DNA of 64,000 bases from contig NZ_JACHDY010000004.1 of assembly GCF_014201315.1 (NCBI RefSeq), positions 1 to 64,000 of the forward strand. The letters run 5' to 3'. Below the pieces are notes generated by a model. The model made no database searches, was not told the origin of the DNA, and was given only the letters and a program-made list of their open reading frames with translations. The translations under genes and the position numbers were made by a program. The stretch comes from Edaphobacter lichenicola (lineage in GTDB: Bacteria > Acidobacteriota > Terriglobia > Terriglobales > Acidobacteriaceae). Of the stretch, positions 1-8,839 are shown piece after piece (the stretch's first letter is position 1; each line of letters begins with the position of its first letter).

Positions 1-1830
1 ACCTGGAGGACACCGGCGGGGCTGTAGGAGAAGCTACCGGCGATGGAGCTGGTGGCGGTGAGGGTGGGGGAGCCGAGGGCGGTGCCGTAGACCGCAGACT
101 GGCTCTTCCAGGTGATGGTGTAGGAGCCCTTGTTGATCGTGAGGGTACCGGTGTTGTAGGTGAAGGTGTAGTTGGTGGAGGCCAGGGTACCGGGGGCGGC
201 GGTGATGGGGTAGACGTTCGGAGCGGTTGGGGCTGCCGGAGTAGTGGTCAGCGACGGGGAGCCGGTGGTGGCCGAGGCCTGGGTATCTCCGTTGACGAAG
301 CCGGTGATGGTGGCCGCGTAGGTGGGGTCCGCCGTGCCGTACGGGATGGTGTAGCTGCTTGCCGTGACGGTGAGGTTGGCCTGGGTGACGGTGAGGGTGC
401 CGTTGACGTAGGTGACGGTGTAGTTGCCGAGGTTGCTGCCGGTGGCGGTAGGGACGATGTTGTAAGTACCGACCGGGGAGGAGGTGGTGGCGGTGGTGCT
501 TTCGGAGAAGGTGAAGGTGTCGCCGTTCACGGCTCCGGTGGCGGATGCGGAGAAGGTTGGGTTAGCTGCTCCGTAGACGCGGGTGGCGCTGCCGGCGGTT
601 ACGGTGAGGGTGCCCTTGTTGATGGTGAGGGTGCCTGGGTTGTAGGTGAAGGAGTAGTTGGTGGAAGCCAGGGTGCCGGGGGCGGCGGTGATGGGGTAGA
701 CGTTCGGAGCGGTTGGGGCTGCCGGAGTAGTGGTCAGCGACGGGGAGCCGGTGGTGGCCGAGGCCTGGGTATCTCCGTTGACGAAGCCGGTGATGGTGGC
801 CGCGTAGGTGGGGTCCGCCGTGCCGTACGGGATGGTGTAGCTGCTTGCCGTGACGGTGAGGTTGGCCTGGGTGACGGTGAGGGTGCCGTTGACGTAGGTG
901 ACGGTGTAGTTGCCGAGGTTGCTGCCGGTGGCGGTGGGGACGATGTTGTAAGTACCGACCGGGGAGGAGGTGGTGGCAGTGGTGGTCTCGGAGAAGGTGA
1001 AGGTGTCGCCGTTCACGGCTCCGGTGGCGGATGCGGAGAAGGTTGGGTTAGCTGCTCCGTAGACGCGGGTGGCGCTGCCGGCGGTGACGGTGAGGGTGCC
1101 CTTGGTGATGGTGAGGGTGCCTGGGTTGTAGGTGAAGGAGTAGTTGGTGGAGGCCAGGGTGCCGATGGCGGCGGTGATGGGGTAGACGTTCGGAGCGGAC
1201 GGGGCTGCCGGAGTAGTGGTCAGCGACGGGGAGCCGGTGGTGGCCGAGGCCTGGGTGTCTCCGTTGACGAAGCCTGTGATGGTGGCGGTGTAGGTGGGGT
1301 CAGCCGTGCCGTAGGGGATGGTAAAGCTGCTGGCCGTGACGGCGAGGGGGGCTTTGGTGACGGTGAGGGTGCCGTTGACGTAGGTCACGGTGTAGTTGCC
1401 GAGGTTGCTGCCGGTGGCGGTGGGAACGATATTGTAGGCACCGACCGGTGAGGCGGCGGTGGCGGTGGTGCTTTCGGAGAAGGTGAAGGTGTCACCGTTC
1501 ATGGCGCCGGTGGCTGACGCGGTGAAGGCGGGGTTAGCGGCTCCGTAGACCTTGGTGGCGCTGCCGGCGGTAACGGTGAGGGTGCCCTTGTTGATGGTGA
1601 GCAAGCCGTTGACGGGGGTGAAGGTGTAATTGGCGGAGGCGAGGGTTCCGGTGGCGGCGGTGATGGTGTAGGTGCCGGGAGTGGAAGGTGCTGCGGGAGT
1701 GGTGGTGAGCGACGGAGCGCCGGTGGTGGCTGATGCGGCGGTGTCGCTGTTGACGAAGCCGGTGATGGTGGCCGCGTAGGTGGGGTCCGCTGTGCCGTAC
1801 GGGATGGTGTAGCTGTTAGCCGTGACGGTG
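1..1830. repeat. 486-bp tandem repeat inside the giant gene (four phased copies)
   Basis: The same landmark (tagacgttcg or its equivalent) falls at 211, 697, 1183 and about 1669, an exact 486-base period (162 codons). Each unit encodes two MBG-type domains of about 81 residues with slightly different sequences (A-B-A-B order). Copies nearest the left edge are almost identical at the base level; the fourth is more diverged. This points to recent unequal recombination or gene conversion. The array may continue beyond base 1. Confidence 0.9.
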
Positions 1831-4800
1831 AGAGCACGTTGATTGACGACTATTTGAACGGAAGCAGTTGCGGTGGTGTAGTCGGTGGTGTCGGTGGGAG
1901 TAAAGGTGACAGTGAGGGTTTGGTTGCCGGCAGGGAGTACAGTGCCTGCGGCAGGGCTGTAGGAGAAGGTACCTGGGATCGAGCCGGAGACGGTAGCGTT
2001 CAACTGGCCCGCGGGGCTTTGGACGAGCGCCGTACCATAGGTGATATTGGCTGGGTTCGACCAGTTGATAACCGGTGTGGCTTTCGTGATGGAGAGGGTT
2101 CCGGTGGCGAAGGTCAAACTGTAGTTGGATGACACGAGGGAACCGGTGCCGGCCGTGATTGTGTAGTTGTTTACGGTCGTGGGGGCGGCCGGGGTCGTCG
2201 TCAGAGAGGGATTGCCGGTGTAGGCGGTTGATGCGGTGTCGCCGTTGACGTAGCCAGTGACTGTGTAGGTGTAAGGAGGAACTGCCGTCCCGTAGACTGC
2301 AGTCTCGTTGTTGGCGGTGAAGAGAAGAGCTTGTTTGGTGACGACAAGGTTGACGGTCTTTGTTGCTATCCCGTAGTTCGGGTTGGTAGGGGTGAAGACA
2401 ACGCTGAGCGGAACGGTTCCAACGGCAGGAACGAATCCGGCGGCCGGAGTGTAAGCGTAGGTACCTGGCACTACAGTTGGAGTAGAGGATGTGTTGAGCG
2501 CCATCGCCACAATTACGACGTTGCGATTGTTCGGGAGCGTGATGCTTTGTACGGTCTTCGAGCTATCGAGGGATATCTGATATCCATACAGATCGGCTTG
2601 GCCGCCATTTGTGACTCGACCTCCGCTGCCAGTGTTGTAATATGCGGTGACCGCAACGATGGATTCGCCAGGGTAACCTGCATCAACTAGCCAATCGCTA
2701 AGGCTGATATTTGTGGTTGCAGTGGTTCCATCGGTATAGGTAATGGTGAAGGGCTGTGCGGTCTGTCCGGGTATGGTCGCCGCACCAATCAGTGACAAGC
2801 TAACAAAATTCCCTTGAGGCAGAGCAATCGTTGTGCTCGTGACGGCGTCCGGAACATTCGCTGGACCTAGTGAATATGTCTGCCCATTCCAGATAACGGA
2901 AGAACCAAGGAGGGTGGCTGAGTAGGCATTTCCACCGTTATCGAAGCCTCCAGTTGAGAAGGTCGATCCATCGGTTTCAAAGGCGTTGACGCGATAGTAG
3001 GACGAGAGCGAAACGGAGGTTGTTCCAGGTGTCGTCTGCGCAACTGCGTCAAGTTGTGTCGAACTGAGTGCTGTTCCGTAGGTGATAGGTGCGGGCGTAG
3101 GCCAGACGATCGTTGTGGCGTTCGAGGGATTAACGAGTTCCTGCACACTGCCTGAAGCGCCCGTGTAATCTGTCTGGTCAGTGGGAGTAAATGTGGTCGA
3201 AAGAGTGTTTTCTCCAGTTGGAAGTACCGTGCCCGAAGCTGGGTTGTATACCAGCGTGCCTGGCACAGGCGGAGAGACAAGATCCATGGCGAGTATCGAG
3301 ACATCTCCTGGTCCCTGCCATGCGGGAAGCGTGACACTCTGAACAATTTTTGAGCTATTGAGCGGAATCTGATAGCCATAGACGCACGTCAAGTGACCAT
3401 CTTGGCCGCCACTGGAGGTGTTACGGTACGGGACACATGTTACTTCTGTCTCGCCAGGCCAGTTCAACGGATACACCCAGTCACTCAGGCTTTGCGTGAA
3501 GGTCGTGGTTGTTCCGTCGGTATACTTGATGATAAAGGGGTTCGCCGCGGTAGTATTGTTGACCATCGCGCCAAGCAGATTAAGGCTGGCGTAGTATCCA
3601 GGCGGAAGAGAGATGGTCACCGCCGTTCCTGTGCTACTTAGACCGCCGACTGCATCGGGTGCGTTGGCTGGTCCCAATTGATAGGTTATGTTGTTCCAGG
3701 TGACGGAAGTTCCCAGCAAATTCGCCGAGTAGGCATTGCCGCTTTGATCAAAGCCACCGCTAAAGCTCCTGCCATTGGAGTAGATGCCGTTGAGGTTGTA
3801 GTACGAAGTCAACGGGACCGGAGTGTAGACGGCCACAGTAGCGTCCAGTTGTATTCCACTCAATGCCGTCCCGTAAGTGATCGGCGCCGGGGTCGCCCAG
3901 CTGACCTGGGGGTTTGCAGGATTTACCACGAGGGTTACGCTGCTGCTCGCCGTGTTGTAGTCCGTCGTATCAGAAGGAGTGAAGAGGACGGTAAGAGTGT
4001 GTGTACCAGCTGTGAGTAGCGCCAGGGCCGATGGGCTGTAGGAGTATGTACCGGCTACACCTGTTGCTGCATTGAGCTGAGTGTTCGTCAACAGAGTTCC
4101 GTAGCTGATGGCTGCTGGATTGGCCCAGGTGATGACAGGGGTCACCTTTGCGACCGGGTAATTAATCGCCGAAGAGGTGCTAGTTAGAAAATTTGCATCT
4201 GTGCCGCCGAGGTTGTAACTCGCAGTGAGGCTGTCGGTGCCTCCAGGGAGAGACGTCACGTTCAACGTCGCGATTCCGCTGGAGAGCCTGCTTGTGCCGA
4301 GAACGGTGGCGCCATTCAGGAAGGTAATCAGTTCGTTGTTGGTGGTGTAGCCGCCTAACGCGTAGGGGCTGAGCGTGGCAGAGAGTACGACCTGCTGGCC
4401 ATAGTTGCTGGAAGAGGGATTCGCGCTGAGCAACGTCGCGGTAGTAATCGGCGTTCCGGTGAGAGACAGGAGACTGGAGGTGCTCTTAGTGAAGTAGGTT
4501 TCTCCCGGGTAGACGGCTTCGACCTTGTGCTGTGTTGCAGCTCCTTCGGGAACGTTGGGCTTGTTTAGCGTTGCTGTTGCAGTCTGGGTTATCTGGTCCA
4601 GCAGGACGGTCACGTTGTTGCTGCTTTGGACTGGCGTTGCGATATCCGGAAATCCGTCGCCGTTGAGATCGCCGACAAGCGTCGAGGAGCCGGTTGAACC
4701 AACGGTGTAGTTCGCGACAGTCTTGAAAGTGCCGTCCCCGTTTCCAAGAAGTACGCTTTGGGTTGTGCTGCCCTGATTGACGACAGTCAGGTCTGCGTTT

Positions 4801-6248
4801 CCATCACCATCGAAATCACCTGAGGCAATGGCGATGGGATTGGTGCCGACAGTCAGGGTGGAGGTTTTGGTGAAGGCGCCCTTGCCATTCCCAAGAAAGA
4901 TGCTGATTGTGCCACTGGCGAAATTAGTAATTGCAAGATCGAGGGATCCGTCGCCGTTGAAGTCGCCGGCTACTATTCCGGTTGGACCACTCCCTGGGGT
5001 GAGCGGGCTCGCCGGAACAAAGTTGCCTGTGCCGGTGCCCAGAAGAATGGAGACCGAGGCGGCGGTTTTATTCGTCACTGCAAGATCGGCATTACCATCC
5101 CCGTTGAAGTCGCCCACCACCAGGCTGAAGGGACCGGTCCCGACGGAAAAAGGCGAGAACGTAGCAGCGGTGAACGTGCCGTTGCCATTGTTGAGCAGGA
5201 TGGTGACCGTGTTGCTGGACTGGTTTGTGATAGCGAGGTCGGCGTTGCCGTCGTTGTTGAAATCACCTACCGCGACTGCACCTGGGGCGTTTCCCGTAGC
5301 GTAAGTTACCTGGGGCTGAAACGTTCCGTTTCCTTTGCCCAGGAAGATGCTTACGGTGTTGCTTCCGGCGTTTGTTACGGCAAGATCCAGAATTCCATCG
5401 TTGTTGAAGTCGCCGACTGCAATGCCGGTCGGAGTTGTGCCGGCTGTGAGCGTGGTTCCTGCGGTGAAGGTTCCGGTTCCTGTGCCCAGCAGAATATTGA
5501 CTCCGCTCGTGGCAGAGGCGACGGCGATGTCCAGCTTTCCGTCGCCGTTAAAGTCCCCTAGAGCAGAGCCTCTGGGAGGATTACCTGTCGTGCTTGCGGA
5601 ACCGGCAGCAGTAAACGTCTGCGCCTGGACAGCGGCTGACAGGGAAGACGTGCCGAAGACGTAGTTGCTGTTAGAAGTGTCTACAAACGAAAGTGCGGCT
5701 GTCGGCGCCAGAGTAAACCCGCCGGTGCCGACGACCGTAGCCGTGAGGGTGTAGTTGGGGGCGGTCGTCGTACCGTTGGTAAGCGTCGTTCCAGTGGAGT
5801 AAGTTCCGGTAACAGTGAGAGATTGTGACGCTGAGGTGCTGGAGGAATATGAAGTTGTTCCGTTGTAGACGGCTATGTATTTGTGGGTTCCGATGCCAGG
5901 AATGAGACGAAGCACCGCAGTTCCAGTGGAGGTTAGCTGAGCCGTGCCCAGAATTGCCGCATTTTCGCAGCGAACTGCCGTCGCGTCACAAAAAGTTATC
6001 AGGCCTGGGGATACAGTAGTCGTACTGGTCGTTACCGCGGCGGTAAGAGTCACCGTCGTTCCGCTGGCCACGGTGCCTGAAGAGAGTGTCAGAGCTGTCG
6101 TCGTTGCAGCACCCAAAGCAAAGCTCTCCGGCGTCGACACGGTGGCCAGCAGAAGGGCCAGCACGGACAAAAAGATGCCTGAGAAAGAACGCACGCCAGA
6201 CTTTGGAGTTTCTGAGCTGCTGTTGCGGTTGATGCTGTGTGGCGACAT
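1..6248 (-). CDS. Giant secreted repeat protein (FG-GAP, Ig-like and MBG repeats), 3' end outside window
   Basis: Open reading frame of about 2,080 codons read leftwards, still open at base 1. Start ATG at 6248-6246 is preceded by GGAG six bases upstream. Residues 1-45 look like a long signal peptide. Then come Ser/Thr-rich Ig-like repeats, seven FG-GAP/VCBS motifs of the type GDFNGDGxxDLAV (about 4640-5600, one every ~50 residues; calcium-binding blades of a beta-propeller in known families), more Ig-like repeats with the core ITYGTAL, two copies of a beta-rich module (about 3275-3830 and 2485-3035), and MBG-type repeats (LTVTA...YGTADPTY...GFVNGD) to the left edge. No catalytic motif was seen. 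Likely a cell-surface or secreted adhesive or carbohydrate-contacting protein; the role is inferred. The anchoring or sorting signal would be in the missing C-terminus. Confidence 0.85.
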   Translation of the reverse strand, partial: MSPHSINRNSSSETPKSGVRSFSGIFLSVLALLLATVSTPESFALGAATTTALTLSSGTVASGTTVTLTAAVTTSTTTVSPGLITFCDATAVRCENAAILGTAQLTSTGTAVLRLIPGIGTHKYIAVYNGTTSYSSSTSASQSLTVTGTYSTGTTLTNGTTTAPNYTLTATVVGTGGFTLAPTAALSFVDTSNSNYVFGTSSLSAAVQAQTFTAAGSASTTGNPPRGSALGDFNGDGKLDIAVASATSGVNILLGTGTGTFTAGTTLTAGTTPTGIAVGDFNNDGILDLAVTNAGSNTVSIFLGKGNGTFQPQVTYATGNAPGAVAVGDFNNDGNADLAITNQSSNTVTILLNNGNGTFTAATFSPFSVGTGPFSLVVGDFNGDGNADLAVTNKTAASVSILLGTGTGNFVPASPLTPGSGPTGIVAGDFNGDGSLDLAITNFASGTISIFLGNGKGAFTKTSTLTVGTNPIAIASGDFDGDGNADLTVVNQGSTTQSVLLGNGDGTFKTVANYTVGSTGSSTLVGDLNGDGFPDIATPVQSSNNVTVLLDQITQTATATLNKPNVPEGAATQHKVEAVYPGETYFTKSTSSLLSLTGTPITTATLLSANPSSSNYGQQVVLSATLSPYALGGYTTNNELITFLNGATVLGTSRLSSGIATLNVTSLPGGTDSLTASYNLGGTDANFLTSTSSAINYPVAKVTPVITWANPAAISYGTLLTNTQLNAATGVAGTYSYSPSALALLTAGTHTLTVLFTPSDTTDYNTASSSVTLVVNPANPQVSWATPAPITYGTALSGIQLDATVAVYTPVPLTSYYNLNGIYSNGRSFSGGFDQSGNAYSANLLGTSVTWNNITYQLGPANAPDAVGGLSSTGTAVTISLPPGYYASLNLLGAMVNNTTAANPFIIKYTDGTTTTFTQSLSDWVYPLNWPGETEVTCVPYRNTSSGGQDGHLTCVYGYQIPLNSSKIVQSVTLPAWQGPGDVSILAMDLVSPPVPGTLVYNPASGTVLPTGENTLSTTFTPTDQTDYTGASGSVQELVNPSNATTIVWPTPAPITYGTALSSTQLDAVAQTTPGTTSVSLSSYYRVNAFETDGSTFSTGGFDNGGNAYSATLLGSSVIWNGQTYSLGPANVPDAVTSTTIALPQGNFVSLSLIGAATIPGQTAQPFTITYTDGTTATTNISLSDWLVDAGYPGESIVAVTAYYNTGSGGRVTNGGQADLYGYQISLDSSKTVQSITLPNNRNVVIVAMALNTSSTPTVVPGTYAYTPAAGFVPAVGTVPLSVVFTPTNPNYGIATKTVNLVVTKQALLFTANNETAVYGTAVPPYTYTVTGYVNGDTASTAYTGNPSLTTTPAAPTTVNNYTITAGTGSLVSSNYSLTFATGTLSITKATPVINWSNPANITYGTALVQSPAGQLNATVSGSIPGTFSYSPAAGTVLPAGNQTLTVTFTPTDTTDYTTATASVQIVVNQRALTVTANSYTIPYGTADPTYAATITGFVNSDTAASATTGAPSLTTTPAAPSTPGTYTITAATGTLASANYTFTPVNGLLTINKGTLTVTAGSATKVYGAANPAFTASATGAMNGDTFTFSESTTATAASPVGAYNIVPTATGSNLGNYTVTYVNGTLTVTKAPLAVTASSFTIPYGTADPTYTATITGFVNGDTQASATTGSPSLTTTPAAPSAPNVYPITAAIGTLASTNYSFTYNPGTLTITKGTLTVTAGSATRVYGAANPTFSASATGAVNGDTFTFSETTTATTSSPVGTYNIVPTATGSNLGNYTVTYVNGTLTVTQANLTVTASSYTIPYGTADPTYAATITGFVNGDTQASATTGSPSLTTTPAAPTAPNVYPITAAPGTLASTNYSFTYNPGTLTINKGTLTVTAGSATRVYGAANPTFSASATGAVNGDTFTFSESTTATTSSPVGTYNIVPTATGSNLGNYTVTYVNGTLTVTQANLTVTASSYTIPYGTADPTYAATITGFVNGDTQASATTGSPSLTTTPAAPTAPNVYPITAAPGTLASTNYTFTYNTGTLTINKGSYTITWKSQSAVYGTALGSPTLTATSSIAGSFSYSPAGVLQ
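2485..3035 (-). other. Second copy of beta-rich module inserted in an Ig-like domain
   Basis: About 180 residues beginning SVSLSSYYRVNAFETDG and ending near VVIVAMAL. The Ig-like domain is split around it: ITYGTALSSTQLDA lies before and PGTYAYTPAAGFVP after. The module has the look of a jelly-roll carbohydrate-binding fold (GGFDxxGNAYSA, LGPANxPDAV, ITYTDGTT, SLSDW, YGYQI), but this fold is an inference. Confidence 0.6.
3275..3830 (-). other. First copy of beta-rich module inserted in an Ig-like domain
   Basis: About 185 residues beginning PLTSYYNLNGIYSNG and ending SILAMDL. It shares GGFDxxGNAYSA, LGPANAPDAV, YTDGTT, SLSDW and YGYQIPL with the copy at 2485-3035. The host Ig-like domain is split in the same place (ITYGTALSGIQLDA before, PGTLVYNPASGTVLP after). 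Confidence 0.6.
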
Positions 6249-6308
6249 GCTTATCTCCGTGACGACTCGTGACGTGACAAGAAGTTTTCAGGCAGACGGG
6301 TGCGCCTT

Positions 6309-6352
6309 ACGCAGAAGCTCCGGTGGATGGTGGCCACTTTCGACTTCTGCGC
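6309..6352 (-). promoter_or_regulatory. Stem-loop in the leader of the giant repeat gene
   Basis: ACGCAGAAG (6309-6317) can pair with CTTCTGCGC (6344-6352), nine pairs with one wobble, enclosing a smaller GTGG/CCAC stem. It sits about 60 bases upstream of the start codon at 6248, so it would be in the 5' leader. I could not match it to a known riboswitch class; it may be a folded leader or chance. Confidence 0.3.
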
Positions 6353-7327
6353 TGCTTTTCTGCTAAGAACTTCCTGAGGCGAGAACTATGCTGTTACTGC
6401 TAAAGCCCGAAGAGGCCCAAGAACTTTCGTGCCGCTCTTATCAGGCCTGCATGTTCGCCGATGAGAGATGGAACCGCATAAGAGAGTTAATTGGCCTCCG
6501 TTGCTCCTCACTAGAATCACTTAGCCGAGGCTTCTCTTCCATAGTCCAAAGGTGGCAGCATAAACTGCGCTAAATGCAGGGGTTTTTACCCAACAGATGG
6601 AAATATTTTTATGGACTGACACAGAAGTGTCAGAGGTGCGGAGTGAGAGGTGAGTTCGTTGGACTGTCGAGTGCCGTCGGAGCTTGAGTGATCTGGAGCT
6701 TTTTGTTCTACTGCATACTTGGTGCTCGGGGATTCTATGGAGACCTCGACGGCACGTGGATTCGTCGTAAGACTGCGCGCGGGTCGCTTCTATGTTAAGA
6801 GTCGAAAAATCGGACTCCGCCGGGAGATGAGACGTGGGGAGGATAATTAAAGTCCATCTCTCTCTCGGGACAGGTTCCTGGAGGCTTACGTGGTGCAGGA
6901 CGGCCAATGGAACCAGCGCACTTTGGTTGAATATGCCCTGACAAATCCCGCAGCCAGGTGCAATCCCCGCATCGAAGGGAGGTTTAACGGTGCCTCGCCA
7001 TCTCCGTCACGATAGAGAAAGAGGTTCAAAATGAACTCACCCTCCTCAGTGGAAAGCTTTACTAAAGCCGCAGTTGTGGGGACCAGGCTCTCCGGATATG
7101 ACCTGTTGCTCCGCCCAGGACTCAACAAGAGGGAGCGCTTACCGAGGGAGGAGCGAGATGCCTTCGTGGTCCATGGATTGCTACCACCGTATCTGGGGAC
7201 GTTAACTATATAGATATGGGAGCCGGTCTACCTGCCCTATGTCCGGTTAGGCGATTTAGCGCTTTCACAATCGGTCGAGCGCGGGCGGTCGGGTCAGCTG
7301 CGAATGTGTAAGAAAGTGAGGTGATCG
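6353..7327. other. Non-coding stretch between the giant gene and fumC
   Basis: About 975 bases with no gene I can support; short open frames here have no recognisable domains or convincing ribosome-binding sites. The stretch must hold the promoters of the leftward giant gene and the rightward fumarase gene. It contains the palindrome at 6616-6633, listed separately. Confidence 0.5.
6616..6633. promoter_or_regulatory. Perfect palindrome CTGACAC-4-GTGTCAG
   Basis: Seven-base perfect inverted repeat with a four-base loop in the divergent intergenic region. It could be an operator or a small hairpin; no regulator is assigned. Confidence 0.3.
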
Positions 7328-8773
7328 ATGGCTGCACAAGAGTTGTATGTGCTGAAGCAGATTCCCATAGGCGTCGATGCGACGGGAAAGCGAAAAGAGA
7401 CGGATTCGATGGGCGAAGTCGAGGTTCCGGCAGACCACTACTGGGGCGCCCAGACCGAGCGTTCGCTGATTCACTTTGCCATCGGGGACGACCGCATGCC
7501 GAAGCAGGTGTATCACGCTTACGGCTATGTGAAAAACGCAGCCGCTCTGGTGAATGCCGCTGCAGGGCGCCTCGACCGGAGGCAGGCCGATGCAATATCG
7601 ACCGTTGCGGACGAGGTGATCGCCGGCAAGCTGGATAGCGAGTTCCCGCTCTTTGTCTGGCAGAGCGGCTCGGGGACGCAGTCGAACATGAACGTCAACG
7701 AAGTAATCTCCAACCGCGCGATTCAGTTGCTCGGCGGAGTGCTGGGGAGCAAGGCGCCGATCCACCCGAATGACCACGTCAATATGGCGCAGTCGTCGAA
7801 TGATACCTTTCCGACGGCGATGCATATTGCCAGCGCCCTTGAGGTGAAGAAGTATCTGTTACCTAGAGTGGAAGCCCTGGCTTCGGCGATAGAGGACAAG
7901 GCGAAGCAGTGGCGCGATGTCGTTAAGATTGGCCGTACGCATCTGGAAGACGCTGTGCCTGTGACGGTCGGCCAGGAGTGGTCGGGCTATGCGGTTCAAC
8001 TGCGCGACGCGATGGCGTTGATCGACAGGTCTCTCGAGGGGATCTATCAACTGGCGGCTGGTGGCACTGTGGTAGGTACGGGGTTGAACGCTCCCCCTCA
8101 CTTTGGGGAGGATATCGCTGCGAAGATCGCGGAGTTGACGGGGATGCCGTTTGTCACAGCGCCAAACAAGTTTGCCGCCCAGGGGTCGCTCGACGCGATG
8201 GTGAATGCGCATGCCGCGCTGCGCTCTCTGGCGGTCGCTCTGATGAAGATTGCGAATGATATGCGATGGCTGGCATCCGGTCCGCGGTGTGGCCTTGGCG
8301 AACTGGTGCTGCCTGCGAATGAGCCTGGCTCTTCGATCATGCCCGGGAAGGTGAATCCGACGCAGTGTGAAGCGATGGTGATGATCTGTATTCAAGTGAT
8401 CGGAGACGATACGGCCGTAGCGTTCGCGGGCTCGCAGGGCAACTTCGAATTGAATGCGATGCGGCCGATCATCATCAACAACTTCATTCATTCGGCGCGG
8501 ATTCTGGCCGATGGGTGCGAGAAGTTTCGGGTCTTCTCGGTTGACGGGACCATGCTGAATGAAAAACGCATCGTCCAGTTTGTTCAGAACTCTCTGATGC
8601 TGGTGACGGCGCTTAGTCCTGTGATCGGCTACGACAAGGCGTCGAAGATTGCCCACAAGGCGCACGAGGAAGAGACGACCCTGAAGGAGGCGGCGCTGGC
8701 GACTGGATGGATCGACGAAAAGGCGTTTGATCAGGTTGTGGATCTGAAGAAGATGGTCTTTCCTCACAATTGA
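7328..8773 (+). CDS. fumC: Fumarate hydratase, class II
   Basis: Cytoplasmic TCA-cycle enzyme interconverting fumarate and L-malate; class II enzymes are iron-independent homotetramers. The 481-residue product has the superfamily signature GSSIMPGKVNP (about residues 333-343), the SGSGTQSNMNVNEV block around residues 115-130, the GRTHLEDAVPV segment that supplies the catalytic His region, and SSNDTFPTAMH. Length is close to the usual 460-470 with a short N-terminal extension before DSMGEVEVPADHYWGAQT. Start ATG at 7328 follows GAGGTGATCG. It is monocistronic and convergent with the dehydrogenase at 8840. Confidence 0.97.
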   Translation: MAAQELYVLKQIPIGVDATGKRKETDSMGEVEVPADHYWGAQTERSLIHFAIGDDRMPKQVYHAYGYVKNAAALVNAAAGRLDRRQADAISTVADEVIAGKLDSEFPLFVWQSGSGTQSNMNVNEVISNRAIQLLGGVLGSKAPIHPNDHVNMAQSSNDTFPTAMHIASALEVKKYLLPRVEALASAIEDKAKQWRDVVKIGRTHLEDAVPVTVGQEWSGYAVQLRDAMALIDRSLEGIYQLAAGGTVVGTGLNAPPHFGEDIAAKIAELTGMPFVTAPNKFAAQGSLDAMVNAHAALRSLAVALMKIANDMRWLASGPRCGLGELVLPANEPGSSIMPGKVNPTQCEAMVMICIQVIGDDTAVAFAGSQGNFELNAMRPIIINNFIHSARILADGCEKFRVFSVDGTMLNEKRIVQFVQNSLMLVTALSPVIGYDKASKIAHKAHEEETTLKEAALATGWIDEKAFDQVVDLKKMVFPHN

Positions 8774-8785
8774 GGGCTAACGCTG

Positions 8786-8815
8786 GTGCAGATTGTTAAT
8801 GGAGATAGTCTGCAC
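8786..8815. terminator. Possible bidirectional stem-loop between convergent genes
   Basis: GTGCAGA and TCTGCAC (7 pairs) enclose a 16-base loop just after the fumC stop and before the end of the convergent dehydrogenase gene. A weak T-containing stretch (cttttc) follows. The long loop makes it a weak call. Confidence 0.3.
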
Positions 8816-8839
8816 TTACCGGGCTTTTCATGACACTAC

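Noticed and set aside
1839-3641. Small plus-strand frames over the giant gene
   Set aside because: They are opposite a continuous minus-strand frame with clear repeat domains.
6388-6573. 61-codon frame in the gap before fumC
   Set aside because: No ribosome-binding site, no hydrophobic or domain pattern, in a region that must hold promoters.
7859-8767. Minus-strand frame of about 300 codons opposite fumC
   Set aside because: Arg/His-rich shadow, no motif; fumC on the plus strand is unambiguous.
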